Of a stretch of 64,000 nt of DNA, positions 27,125 to 35,502 are shown piece by piece; within the stretch, counting starts at the first letter, position 1, and each line of letters opens with the position of its first letter. The stretch is from an uncultured Duncaniella sp. Lineage in GTDB: Bacteria > Bacteroidota > Bacteroidia > Bacteroidales > Muribaculaceae. The translations under genes were made by a program, and so were the position numbers. Location of the stretch: contig CAJUGS010000012.1 in the NCBI GenBank assembly GCA_910586305.1, positions 1 through 64,000 on the forward strand, in the 5' to 3' direction. Under the pieces are notes generated by a model, which worked only from the letters and a program-made list of their open reading frames with translations, made no database searches and was not told where the DNA came from.

Positions 27125-28084
27125 ATACATAGATTATCTCAAAGGACTCACAGTCCTGTGGGTCGTATGGTATCACACGGTGCATCCCGATTTTGTGGAA
27201 TTCTCGTTCAGAATACCACTGTTTTTTTTCGTATCAGGTATTTTCTTCAGACCATATCCTTTTGCGGAATTTATAAAGAAGAAGGTCAATACGCTCATTG
27301 TTCCTTTTGTCTTCTTCTACCTGGTATACTATGGATATCTTGTCGTGCAATGGAGCCTTAGCCACTCACTGGAGAGTTTTGACTTTTCGGTATTGGCAAG
27401 CGTCTTTGGAATGTATAGAGGCACAGAGTCATTTGTTGTCAATCCGCCTTTGTGGTTTATCTGTGCGTTGCTTAATCTTCAGTTCATGATGTATTTCCTT
27501 GTCAAGATCAAGCTTTCGAGAGTGTGGATAGGTGTGATTTCGTGCCTTGTGTCTGTGGTAGGCCTATTGTACATCTATTGGACTGAGACACCGTTTATGC
27601 TTGGCCGGTGTCTTCCATATTTTATTTATTATTCTTTTGGCTATATTTTCGGACGAAGGGTGCTGTCGATTATTGAAGGTGACTATGGCCACAATGTGTC
27701 TGTACAACTTGGGCTGAGTGGTCTGGCGGTATTCTTGCTATGCTGGTTTGTTAAATCTACTTTCGTTTTTGACAGCTATGCTGTGATAGCTGTGTCCTAT
27801 GCGGAAATATTCTCTCTCATACTTTTTATGATATATACTCTCAAGTATACCCACTCTCTGCCTTTCATGAGATTTCTTAAATTTTATGGAGTAAATTCCT
27901 ATATAGTGCTCGGGATGCATGAGATAGTTCTCACAGTATTGCTTATACACGATTCCTTGGAGACCCGGGCATAGTGGGTGGCCTGGTGATTCTTGTGACT
28001 ACCGTTGTCACACTATGGCCTGTCATACTTGTTCTTAACCGCGTCTGTCCGAGGCTTATAGGCAAGAATGAATTGTGGAGATGA
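27102..28084 (+). pseudogene. Second acyltransferase-family gene with a 3' frameshift
   Basis: A membrane acyltransferase of the same broad family: MMGRKRIEYIDYLKGLTVLW and WYHTVHPDF near the start, then about nine hydrophobic segments. The frame stops at 27972-27974 after HDSLETRA. The next frame continues with a hydrophobic final segment (GIVGGLVILVTTVVTLWPV) and a basic tail ending at 28084. Adding one T to GATTCC at 27953-27955 would join them as HDFLGDPGIVGG. About 37 C-terminal residues are lost in the frame as read. The start is ATG 27102 or 27105 (27084 is possible), overlapping the previous gene by about 23 bases. Confidence 0.75.
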
Positions 28085-28093
28085 CAGAAAAAG

Positions 28094-28128
28094 GACGGAT
28101 TTCACGGCTTGAAGCTGTGAAATCCGTC
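28094..28128. terminator. Hairpin terminator after the ferredoxin and glycan genes
   Basis: Arms GACGGATTTCAC (28094-28105) and GTGAAATCCGTC (28117-28128) pair perfectly and can be extended inward. On the minus strand the stem is followed by CCTTTTTC, a good terminator for the ferredoxin gene. Confidence 0.8.
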
Positions 28129-28156
28129 TTGATGAGATGTAGTGTGTTTGCTTGAA

Positions 28157-28327
28157 TTATTCGCCGGGGATGATAGCATCGCTGGGGCAAACTTCAGCGC
28201 AAGAACCGCACTCGATGCAAGTGTCGGGATCAATGCGGTAGATGTCGCCTTCAGAGATTGCGTCAACGGGGCATACGGGCTGGCAGGTGCCACAAGCCAC
28301 GCAAGAGTCGGTGATTACGTAAGCCAT
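28157..28327 (-). CDS. Small 2[4Fe-4S] ferredoxin
   Basis: A 56-residue clostridial-type ferredoxin, found by translating the minus strand from the ATG at 28327: MAYVITDSCVACGTCQPVCP at the start and DTCIECGSCAEVCPSDAI near the end. Both CxxCxxCxxxCP motifs are complete, one per half, with the usual internal pseudo-symmetry. It is a soluble low-potential electron carrier for enzymes such as pyruvate:ferredoxin oxidoreductase; the actual partner is unknown. It is monocistronic, with a TACATTTG -7 box at 28394-28387 and a hairpin terminator downstream. Confidence 0.95.
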   Translation of the reverse strand: MAYVITDSCVACGTCQPVCPVDAISEGDIYRIDPDTCIECGSCAEVCPSDAIIPGE

Positions 28328-28386
28328 AGAAATAAGATTTTGAGTAGTTTTGGATAATTATTTTCGAAATAGTTGCTTTCGTGATG

Positions 28387-28394
28387 CAAATGTA
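28387..28394 (-). promoter_or_regulatory. -7 element of the ferredoxin gene
   Basis: Minus-strand TACATTTG fits the -7 consensus; the predicted leader is about 53 nt. The -33 box is not clear. Confidence 0.45.
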
Positions 28395-28463
28395 ATTCTT
28401 TTCTGTCAATTATCGGCAATAAAAGCTGAAAAAAATGTGTCAGTCAGCATATAGAACAAAGAT

Positions 28464-28497
28464 ACAGGGTGTGCCGGAGAAAACCGGCACACCCTGT
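28464..28497. terminator. Hairpin terminator of the uronate operon
   Basis: A 14-bp perfect stem, ACAGGGTGTGCCGG (28464-28477) with CCGGCACACCCTGT (28484-28497), and a 6-base loop. It sits 43 bases after the exuT stop on the minus strand. Confidence 0.75.
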
Positions 28498-28540
28498 GCT
28501 GAATAGTCTGATGTCCTATGTCAGAGTGGACGGACGATTA

Positions 28541-30043
28541 TCAGATTTCGATTTTCTTGTATCTGGGCACAAGAATCTTCATGATTATCCATGCCAGGAG
28601 ATAGGCGACTCCGCAGATGCAGAATACGATGAAGTATCCGGCGGGCTTGCCTGTGAACGACATGAAAGAGAGATTGGTCTGTGCGGCGTAGTCGAAGAGA
28701 ACGCCAGAGCCAAGGTTGATAAGGAACGATCCGATACCACCTGCCATACCGCCGATACCGATGATGGTGGCGATGGTGCTCTTGGGGAACATATCACCTG
28801 CGACAGAGTAGATGTTGGCCGACCATGACTGGTGGGCTGCGCCTGCTATGCCTATGATGATGATGGGAAGCCAGATTGACATTGAGCTGAGAGGCTGGGC
28901 CAGAAGCGCGAGAAGGGGGAATACTGCGAAAATGAGCATTGCCTTCATGCGGGCGGCATATGGATCAATGTTGATGCCCTTAGAGGCAGCCTTGTCAATG
29001 AAGATGGTCGGTAGCTTGCCACCGTAGATGGAGAGCATGGTGATGAGGTAAAGAACAAAGATCATCAGCATTCCCTCGCCAGAAGAGGTGGAGAGCTTGA
29101 ACACGTCGGTGATGTAGGCGGGAGTCCAGAAGAGGAAGAACCACCACACACCGTCGGTGAGGAACTTACCGAAGAATACTGCCCATGTCTGGGGGTATTT
29201 GAAGCACTTCAGGAAGGGGATAGTGGCGGTGTCGCTGTCCTCTGTCTCGGCCTTCTTGGCTGCTGATTCGTCGGGAGTATCGTTGTCCTGCTCGATGTAG
29301 GCGAGCTCGGCAGCGTTGACATGAGGGTTCTCAGCGGGCTTTTTGTAGAGGAAAATCCAGAATCCCATCCACACAAAGCCGAGGGCGCCGATGATGATGA
29401 ACGCCATTTCCCAGCCGTTGCCCCAGCCGATTGACTGGAAGAACTTGGCGAGCGGGCCGATGGTGAAGGGAGCTATGAGGGCACCTACAGCCGAACCTGC
29501 GTTGAAAATCGAGGTAGCATAGGCGCGGTCACGCTTGGGGAAGTATTCGGCGGTCACCTTGATAGCTGCGGGGAAGTTGCCGGCCTCGCCGAGAGCGAGG
29601 ATGGTACGGGCGGCCAGGAAGAAGTATACCGATACAGTGGCGATGGTGATGGCCATGTCGCCGGTGGCTCTCACGAGAGCGGTGGCGTCGCTGAGACCGA
29701 GTGTGGCCTCGGTGGCTATACCACAGGCTGCATGGAGGCAGGCACCGGCCGACCATACTCCGATGGCCCACAGGTAGCCTTTCTTGGTGCCCATCCAGTC
29801 GATGAAGCGGCCGGCCAGAAGGTTGGCCACGGCATAGACGATGGAGAAGACGGCGGTGATCAAGCCGTAATTGGCATCGGTCCAGTGGAACTCAGGCGAA
29901 ATGAATTCCTTCCAGGTGAGCGAGAGCACCTGGCGGTCCATGTAGTTGACAGTGGTGGCCAGAAACAGAAGGGCACAGATGGTCCAGCGGAAGTTGGTCA
30001 TCTTCTGGTTGGCAGCTGAAAGCGGGGAGGATACTGCTGCCAT
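28541..30043 (-). CDS. exuT: Hexuronate MFS transporter (ExuT-like)
   Basis: A 500-residue major facilitator with twelve predicted membrane segments, of the anion:cation symporter branch that includes ExuT. Near the N-terminus is TTVNYMDRQVLSLTW, then the loop GRFIDWMGTKKG and TILALGEAGNFPAAIKVTAE with YFPKRDRAYATSIFNAG, typical for galacturonate/glucuronate transporters. A long charged central loop (about 245-275) separates the halves. It is the last gene of the six-gene operon and starts 3 bases after uxaC, so it most likely imports galacturonate across the inner membrane. Confidence 0.88.
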   Translation of the reverse strand: MAAVSSPLSAANQKMTNFRWTICALLFLATTVNYMDRQVLSLTWKEFISPEFHWTDANYGLITAVFSIVYAVANLLAGRFIDWMGTKKGYLWAIGVWSAGACLHAACGIATEATLGLSDATALVRATGDMAITIATVSVYFFLAARTILALGEAGNFPAAIKVTAEYFPKRDRAYATSIFNAGSAVGALIAPFTIGPLAKFFQSIGWGNGWEMAFIIIGALGFVWMGFWIFLYKKPAENPHVNAAELAYIEQDNDTPDESAAKKAETEDSDTATIPFLKCFKYPQTWAVFFGKFLTDGVWWFFLFWTPAYITDVFKLSTSSGEGMLMIFVLYLITMLSIYGGKLPTIFIDKAASKGINIDPYAARMKAMLIFAVFPLLALLAQPLSSMSIWLPIIIIGIAGAAHQSWSANIYSVAGDMFPKSTIATIIGIGGMAGGIGSFLINLGSGVLFDYAAQTNLSFMSFTGKPAGYFIVFCICGVAYLLAWIIMKILVPRYKKIEI

Positions 30044-30046
30044 ACG

Positions 30047-31462
30047 TTAGAATTTAAAGTAGTTCTTGGCGTTGTTGTAGCAGATGTCCTCGATCATGTC
30101 GTTGACGCGCTTCTCTTCGTAGCCGATGTAGGGGATTTCGCCGTTTTCGATGTCGTTGCCGACGAGGTTGCAGAGTGTGCGGCGGAAATACTCGTGGCGC
30201 GGGTAGGAAAGGAACGAGCGGGAGTCGGTGAGCATACCCACGAAGCGGCTGAGAAGACCCAGCAGCGAGAGTGCGTTCATCTGTTTCTGCATTCCGTCCT
30301 TCTGGTCAAGGAACCACCAGCCGGAACCGAACTGGATCTTACCGGCTACTGAGCCGTCCTGGAAGTTGCCGAGCATTGTGGCGATGACTTCGTTGGCGCT
30401 GGGGTTGAGGTTATAGAGGATGGTCTTGGTGAGTTTGCCGCGTGTGTTGAGCTTGTCGAGATACTTGGCGCATGATTTGGCTGTGGTGAACTCGCCAATT
30501 GAGTCGAAGCCTGTGTCGGGGCCAAGGAGCTTGAACATCTTGGTGTTGTTGTTGCGGATTGCTCCGTAGTGGAACTGCTGGGTCCAGCCGGATGCATAGT
30601 CCATCTCACCGAAGACAATCATCATGGCGCTCTTGAACTTGAGGATTTCCTCCTTGGTGAGTTCTTTGCCGCCATATACCTTGTCGAAGATGGCGTTGAT
30701 TTCTTCGTCGGTGTAGTCCTCGGCATAGAATTCCTCGATACCGTGGTCGGAGAGACGGCAGCCCATCTCCTCGAAGAAATCGTGGCGCTTCTGGAGGGCA
30801 TCGATCATGTCCTGGAACTTGGAGATGGTTACTCCCGATACTTCGGCGAGTTTCTCCACGTAGGCGCGGAATTCGGCGGGCACCTCTACGGCCATAGCCT
30901 TGTCGGGACGCCATGTGGGAAGCATCTTGATCTCAAATCCGCTGTCGCGCACCTGCTTGTGGTATTCCAGGGAATCTACGGGATCATCGGTGGTGCAGAC
31001 TGTCTCAACATTGTAACGACGCATGAGACCGCGGGCGGTCATGGTGGGGTCGTTGAGGAGCTTGTCGTTACACTCGTCGAAGATTTCGCGGGCTGTCTCG
31101 GGGTTGAGAAGCTTGTCGATTCCGAAAGCTGTCTTAAGCTCGAGGTGAGTCCAGTGGTAGAGGGGGTTGCGGAAAGTATAGGGAACGGTCTCGGCCCACT
31201 TCTGGAATTTCTCCCAGTCGGTGGTGTCGGTGCCGGTGCAGAAACGCTCTTCTACACCGTTGGAACGCATGGCACGCCACTTATAGTGGTCGCCTCCGAG
31301 CCATATCTCGGTGATTGATTTGAATTTGTGGTCATCGGCCACCATCTTGGGGATGAGATGGCAGTGGTAGTCGATGATGGGCATCTTTGCCGCGTGTTCG
31401 TGGTAGAGCTTCTGGGCAGTTTCGGTCTGCAACAGGAAGTTTTCGTCCATGAAGGGTTTCAT
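30047..31462 (-). CDS. uxaC: Uronate isomerase
   Basis: A 471-residue amidohydrolase-superfamily enzyme that converts D-galacturonate to D-tagaturonate (and glucuronate to fructuronate). It opens with MKPFMDENFLLQTETAQKLY and has the metal-type IIDYHCHLIPKMVADD, then WLGGDHYKWRAMRSNGV, the usual UxaC core. The length is standard. It sits between uxaA (12-base gap) and exuT (3-base gap), the first catabolic step of the operon. Confidence 0.95.
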   Translation of the reverse strand: MKPFMDENFLLQTETAQKLYHEHAAKMPIIDYHCHLIPKMVADDHKFKSITEIWLGGDHYKWRAMRSNGVEERFCTGTDTTDWEKFQKWAETVPYTFRNPLYHWTHLELKTAFGIDKLLNPETAREIFDECNDKLLNDPTMTARGLMRRYNVETVCTTDDPVDSLEYHKQVRDSGFEIKMLPTWRPDKAMAVEVPAEFRAYVEKLAEVSGVTISKFQDMIDALQKRHDFFEEMGCRLSDHGIEEFYAEDYTDEEINAIFDKVYGGKELTKEEILKFKSAMMIVFGEMDYASGWTQQFHYGAIRNNNTKMFKLLGPDTGFDSIGEFTTAKSCAKYLDKLNTRGKLTKTILYNLNPSANEVIATMLGNFQDGSVAGKIQFGSGWWFLDQKDGMQKQMNALSLLGLLSRFVGMLTDSRSFLSYPRHEYFRRTLCNLVGNDIENGEIPYIGYEEKRVNDMIEDICYNNAKNYFKF

Positions 31463-31474
31463 AGTATCTTGAAT

Positions 31475-32989
31475 TTAAAGGGTTACACCGTTTTTGAAGA
31501 TTGATATTTCGTGGATTCCGGCCTTTTCAGAGTTTACTTCCTCGCCGGAGGCCACGCGGAGCACGTAGTCAATAAACTGGTTGCGCACGTCGAGCATCGA
31601 CTTGTCCTCGAGCAGCTGGCCTGCGTTGAAGTCGATCCATGCGGGTTTGCGGGCGGCAAGTCCTGAATTGGTGGAGACTTTCATGGTGGGGACAAAGGTG
31701 GCAAACGGAGTGCCGCGGCCGGTGGTGAAGAGCACCATCTGGCAGCCTGACGCTGCGAGAGCGGTGGCAGCTACAAGGTCGTTGCCGGGTGCGGAGAGGA
31801 GGTTGAGTCCGTGCTCCTTGATGCGCTCGCCATATTCGAGTACGCCGAATACAGGGCTCTTGCCCGATTTCTGTGTGCAGCCGAGTGCCTTCTCCTCAAG
31901 TGTGGAGATACCTCCGGCCTTGTTGCCTGGAGACGGGTTCTCGCCAACGGGTTCGCCGTGGCTGAGGAAGTACTCCTTGAAGTTGTTGATGAGCGAGATG
32001 GTCTGTCCGAGAAGGGCAGGGGTGGCACAGCGTTCCATCAGAATGGTCTCCGCGCCAAACATCTCGGGAACCTCTGTGAGCACTGTCGTGCCTCCCTCTT
32101 CGTCGCAGAGCCAGTCAGAGAACTCGCCCAGCAGAGGATTGGCTGTGATGCCCGAGAATCCGTCGGAACCGCCACACTTCAGGCCTATGCGGAGTTTAGA
32201 GGCGGGACAGGTGGTGCGCTTGAAAGTGCGGGCCACATTGTAGAGCTCGGTGAGCATCTTCACGCCTTCCTCCACTTCGTCGCCTTCGATTTCCTGGCAC
32301 ACCATGAATTTCACACGGTTGCGGTCATAGTCGCCACAGAACTCCTCGAACACACGGGGCTGGTTGTTCTCACATCCGAGACCCACGATGAGGATACCTC
32401 CGGCATTGGGATGGTGCACCATGTCGCGGAGTATCTTCTTAGTGTTTTCGTGGTCGTCGCCGAGCTGCGAGCAGCCGTAGTTATGGGGGAATCCGAAGAT
32501 ACCGTCAACACCTTCGGCGTGTGTCTCTGCGTTGACGCGGTCTACAATCTGCTTGACGATACCGTTGACGCAGCCGACGGTGGGGATTACCCACACCTCG
32601 TTGCGTATACCCACCTGTCCGTCGGGACGAACGTAGCCTTCGAATGTGGCTTCTTTGCCCTGGAGGGCAGATCCCGGGGCCGGGCACTGGTCGTTCTTGA
32701 TTGTAATGTCAGAGTAGTCCAGCTGACCTTCGAGATTGGTCTTGATATCGTTGTGGTCAAGGAAGCTGCCGCGGGCTACGGCGTGGCGGGCGTGTCCGAT
32801 GGGGAAACCGTATTTGATAACGTTCTCACCTTCGGCAATGTCGCAGAGGGCAAATTTGTGGCCTGCGGGGATGTCGGTGAGAAGTGTCACGTCACCGGCT
32901 CCGTCGACGGTGACAACCGTCCCCTTTGAGAGGGGATTGATTGCCACCGCCACGTTGTCGGCGGAATTTATTTTGAGAAAGTCTTTCAT
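31475..32989 (-). CDS. uxaA: Altronate dehydratase
   Basis: A 504-residue enzyme that dehydrates D-altronate to 2-keto-3-deoxy-D-gluconate. An N-terminal SAF-like domain (about 1-90, with HKFALCDIAEGENVIKYGF) is followed by the large catalytic region with VGIRNEVWVIPTVGCVNG, HNYGCSQLGDDHENT, RIGLKCGGSDGFSGITANP and the C-terminal GRGTPFATFVPTMKVSTNS. Conserved cysteines and histidines fit an iron-dependent dehydratase. It is placed between uxaB and uxaC with short gaps. Confidence 0.95.
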   Translation of the reverse strand: MKDFLKINSADNVAVAINPLSKGTVVTVDGAGDVTLLTDIPAGHKFALCDIAEGENVIKYGFPIGHARHAVARGSFLDHNDIKTNLEGQLDYSDITIKNDQCPAPGSALQGKEATFEGYVRPDGQVGIRNEVWVIPTVGCVNGIVKQIVDRVNAETHAEGVDGIFGFPHNYGCSQLGDDHENTKKILRDMVHHPNAGGILIVGLGCENNQPRVFEEFCGDYDRNRVKFMVCQEIEGDEVEEGVKMLTELYNVARTFKRTTCPASKLRIGLKCGGSDGFSGITANPLLGEFSDWLCDEEGGTTVLTEVPEMFGAETILMERCATPALLGQTISLINNFKEYFLSHGEPVGENPSPGNKAGGISTLEEKALGCTQKSGKSPVFGVLEYGERIKEHGLNLLSAPGNDLVAATALAASGCQMVLFTTGRGTPFATFVPTMKVSTNSGLAARKPAWIDFNAGQLLEDKSMLDVRNQFIDYVLRVASGEEVNSEKAGIHEISIFKNGVTL

Positions 32990-32999
32990 CTGTTGCCTA

Positions 33000-34487
33000 T
33001 TATGCTTCTACGACTTCTTTTACGGTCTCGAGCATACCCTTGTCGCGGATGCTGTCGAGATAGTATACCACCATGTCGGTGAGGCCGGGGATGTTGTTGA
33101 GGTCGCCGTTTACGCCCCAGATGAGGTCCTGTGCTGCAAGTACGCCCTCGGCTACCTTGCGGGTGTCGCCTGTTGCCCAAAGCTCCTTGAGAAGCTCCAT
33201 GATCTTCTGGTCGTCCTTCGGCTCGATGGGAGTGCCGTCCTCGCGGTTTCCGCCCTTGTAGTAGGTGATGAGGGCTGCGAGACCGAGAACGATGCCCTTG
33301 GGAAGTTCGCCCTTGCGCTCCAGATAGGTCTTGAGGCCGGGGAGGTCGCGGGTCTCGAATTTGGGGAAGGCGTTGAGCATGATGGAGGTCACCTGGTGGT
33401 CAACGTAGGGGTTGTTGAAGCGCTCGAGCACGTCGCTGCCAAACTTCTGCAGCTCTTCCATGGGGAGGTTGAGGGTCTGCATGAGTTCGTCGAACTGTAC
33501 TTTGCGGATATATTTGCCGAGCACGGGGTGGTTGCAGGCATCGCGGACGATGTTGACACCGCTGAGGAACGACACGGGAGAGAGCACGGTGTGCGGGCCG
33601 TTGAGCAGAGTCACCTTACGTTCGTGATAGGGAGCCTCGGAGTCGGTGATAAGCACCTGGAGACCGGCCTTCTCGGCGGGGAACTCGGCGCGGAGCTGCT
33701 CGATGGAGATGTTGGAGGCACGCTCGATCACCCAGAGGTGGAAAGCCTCGCCCTGTACGACAATGTTGTCCTTGTAGCCGAGTTTCTCCTGGATTTCGTT
33801 GATTTCCTTGCGGGGGAATCCGGGAACGATGCGGTCAACGAGGGTGGCGCATACATAGTTGTAGTTCTCAAACCATGCGCGGAATCCTTCGTAGTCTGAG
33901 CCGAGGTCCTCTTTCCAGAGGTCGATATATTTGAAGATGATTTCCTTAAGATGGTGACCGTTCTCAAAGATGAGCTCGCAGGGCATGATGATGAAGCCCT
34001 TGGCGGGGTCGCCGTTGAAAGTCTTGTAGCGACGGTAGAGGAGCTGGGTGAGCTTGCCGGGGTAGGAGGCGGCGGGACGGTCGGCGAGCTTGCACTCGGG
34101 ATCGAAGGCGATACCGGCCTCGGTGGTGTTGGAGATTACGAAACGCATCTCGGGCTGGTCGGCGAGGGCGAGGAAAGCATCGGTCTGTGTGAAGGGGCTG
34201 ATGCCACGGCTGATGACATCGATGCGGTCAAGTGAGTTGATCACTTCGCCTTCTACACGGCCCTGGAGGTTTACGTGGTAGAGGCAGTCCTGGCCTTCAA
34301 GAAGTTGCATCACGAATCCGTCAGGAGTACCCTGAAGCACGACAACCGAAGAGTTGAAGTCGGTCTTGTCGTTCATCTTTTTGATAATCCAGTCAACGAA
34401 TGCGCGGAGGAAGTTTCCTTCACCGAACTGGATGATTCTCTCGGGTGCGACTGCCTTGGGAGCAGTGAGTTTGTTTAAGGCTTTCAT
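33000..34487 (-). CDS. uxaB: Tagaturonate reductase (altronate oxidoreductase)
   Basis: A 495-residue NAD-dependent polyol dehydrogenase of the mannitol dehydrogenase family that reduces D-tagaturonate to D-altronate. It has an N-terminal nucleotide-binding segment (ERIIQFGEGNFLRAFVDWII), a middle FIMPCELIFENGHHLKEII, and FPRKEINEIQEKLGY, with the catalytic lysine region expected near NVVL/KVTLLNGPHTVLSPV. It lies 22 bases after the pectinesterase gene and 10 before uxaA. Confidence 0.93.
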   Translation of the reverse strand: MKALNKLTAPKAVAPERIIQFGEGNFLRAFVDWIIKKMNDKTDFNSSVVVLQGTPDGFVMQLLEGQDCLYHVNLQGRVEGEVINSLDRIDVISRGISPFTQTDAFLALADQPEMRFVISNTTEAGIAFDPECKLADRPAASYPGKLTQLLYRRYKTFNGDPAKGFIIMPCELIFENGHHLKEIIFKYIDLWKEDLGSDYEGFRAWFENYNYVCATLVDRIVPGFPRKEINEIQEKLGYKDNIVVQGEAFHLWVIERASNISIEQLRAEFPAEKAGLQVLITDSEAPYHERKVTLLNGPHTVLSPVSFLSGVNIVRDACNHPVLGKYIRKVQFDELMQTLNLPMEELQKFGSDVLERFNNPYVDHQVTSIMLNAFPKFETRDLPGLKTYLERKGELPKGIVLGLAALITYYKGGNREDGTPIEPKDDQKIMELLKELWATGDTRKVAEGVLAAQDLIWGVNGDLNNIPGLTDMVVYYLDSIRDKGMLETVKEVVEA

Positions 34488-34509
34488 TGTTGATTAATGG
34501 TATATTTGA

Positions 34510-35487
34510 TTAGTTGTTTATTTTCTCAAGCGGGTTCCAGCCGGTGGTGACGGCAAAGATTTCAGATATGTTGCGGCAGGCTGCGGCTTCTGCGTCGCTC
34601 ACTTTCATGGCCCATCCCACGCGGGCTGTCTGCGAGGCTCCTTCGCCACGCGATCCATACTCGCCATAGCGGGCTGTAGCCTCGTTGTCGGTATTGTTCC
34701 AGTTGTGCCATCCCTCGGGGCGGATGTGCGAGCCCATGTCGCAATTGATGAATACGGTGTGGGCATAGGGGCGCCAGGGGCGGCCGAGATACACCTTGGT
34801 CACGCCGTCGGCCGCGCGGAGCTTGCAGTTGTCAAAGATGTAGCCGAATCTCACTTCCTGTGGTGTAGACGCTGCTGTGATGTAGGAGTCACGCTTGCTG
34901 AAGATGTCGCAGTCTTTGAAATAGGCTGTGGCCGGGCCGAAGATGAAGTCGGTAGTGCCCTCGATATAGCAGTGGTTGAAGTAGAGACGGGTGTTCTTGC
35001 CACCGGTGAAGATAGTGTCCTGGTTGCCGAGGAAACGACAGTTGTCAAACACCAGACGGTCGCCCTCGGTGTGGAGTGCTACGGCCTGTCCGAGCTGGGG
35101 AGCATTGTTCTCTATAGTGAGGTTGCGGAATGTCAGGTCGTCGCCGTCCACTCTCACTGTATATGTGCGGAATGTGCCCATCTTGTCGATATTGGCATGA
35201 TGGTCGAATGTGATGATTGTTGAGGCGGCATCAGTGCCTTCGAAAGTGACGTTTCTGAGCCACGAGGGTATCACGAGTTTCTCCTTGTATGTGCCGGGGG
35301 CTATGTGGACAGTCACCTGGTACTCCATATAGGCTCTGATTCCTTCGAGAGCTTCGGCTATGGTCTTGTAGTCGCCGGAACCGTCCTGGGCCACATAGAT
35401 GTCATGCTTCCATTTTGAGTTGTCGGCGGCAGAGGCCGAGAAAGCGGCGAAGAGCAGAATGATGAATGATAATATCTTTGTTTTCAT
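34510..35487 (-). CDS. Secreted pectin methylesterase (CE8)
   Basis: A 325-residue carbohydrate esterase family 8 enzyme that removes methyl esters from homogalacturonan. The signal peptide is MKTKILSFIILLFAAFSASA. The family motifs are complete: GQAVALH, FLGNQDTIF and GTTDFIFGPATA with the two catalytic aspartates, and YLGRPWRPYAHTVF with the arginine-tryptophan pair. It is second in the operon, 15 bases after the GH43 gene. De-esterification would prepare pectin for the GH28 and PL1 enzymes. Confidence 0.93.
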   Translation of the reverse strand: MKTKILSFIILLFAAFSASAADNSKWKHDIYVAQDGSGDYKTIAEALEGIRAYMEYQVTVHIAPGTYKEKLVIPSWLRNVTFEGTDAASTIITFDHHANIDKMGTFRTYTVRVDGDDLTFRNLTIENNAPQLGQAVALHTEGDRLVFDNCRFLGNQDTIFTGGKNTRLYFNHCYIEGTTDFIFGPATAYFKDCDIFSKRDSYITAASTPQEVRFGYIFDNCKLRAADGVTKVYLGRPWRPYAHTVFINCDMGSHIRPEGWHNWNNTDNEATARYGEYGSRGEGASQTARVGWAMKVSDAEAAACRNISEIFAVTTGWNPLEKINN

Positions 35488-35502
35488 ATTGTTGTTGTCA
35501 GA

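Noticed and set aside
31811..33899. Long plus-strand open frames (372 and 387 codons) across uxaA and uxaB
   Set aside because: Antisense shadows of well-supported enzymes; no promoter, no family resemblance.
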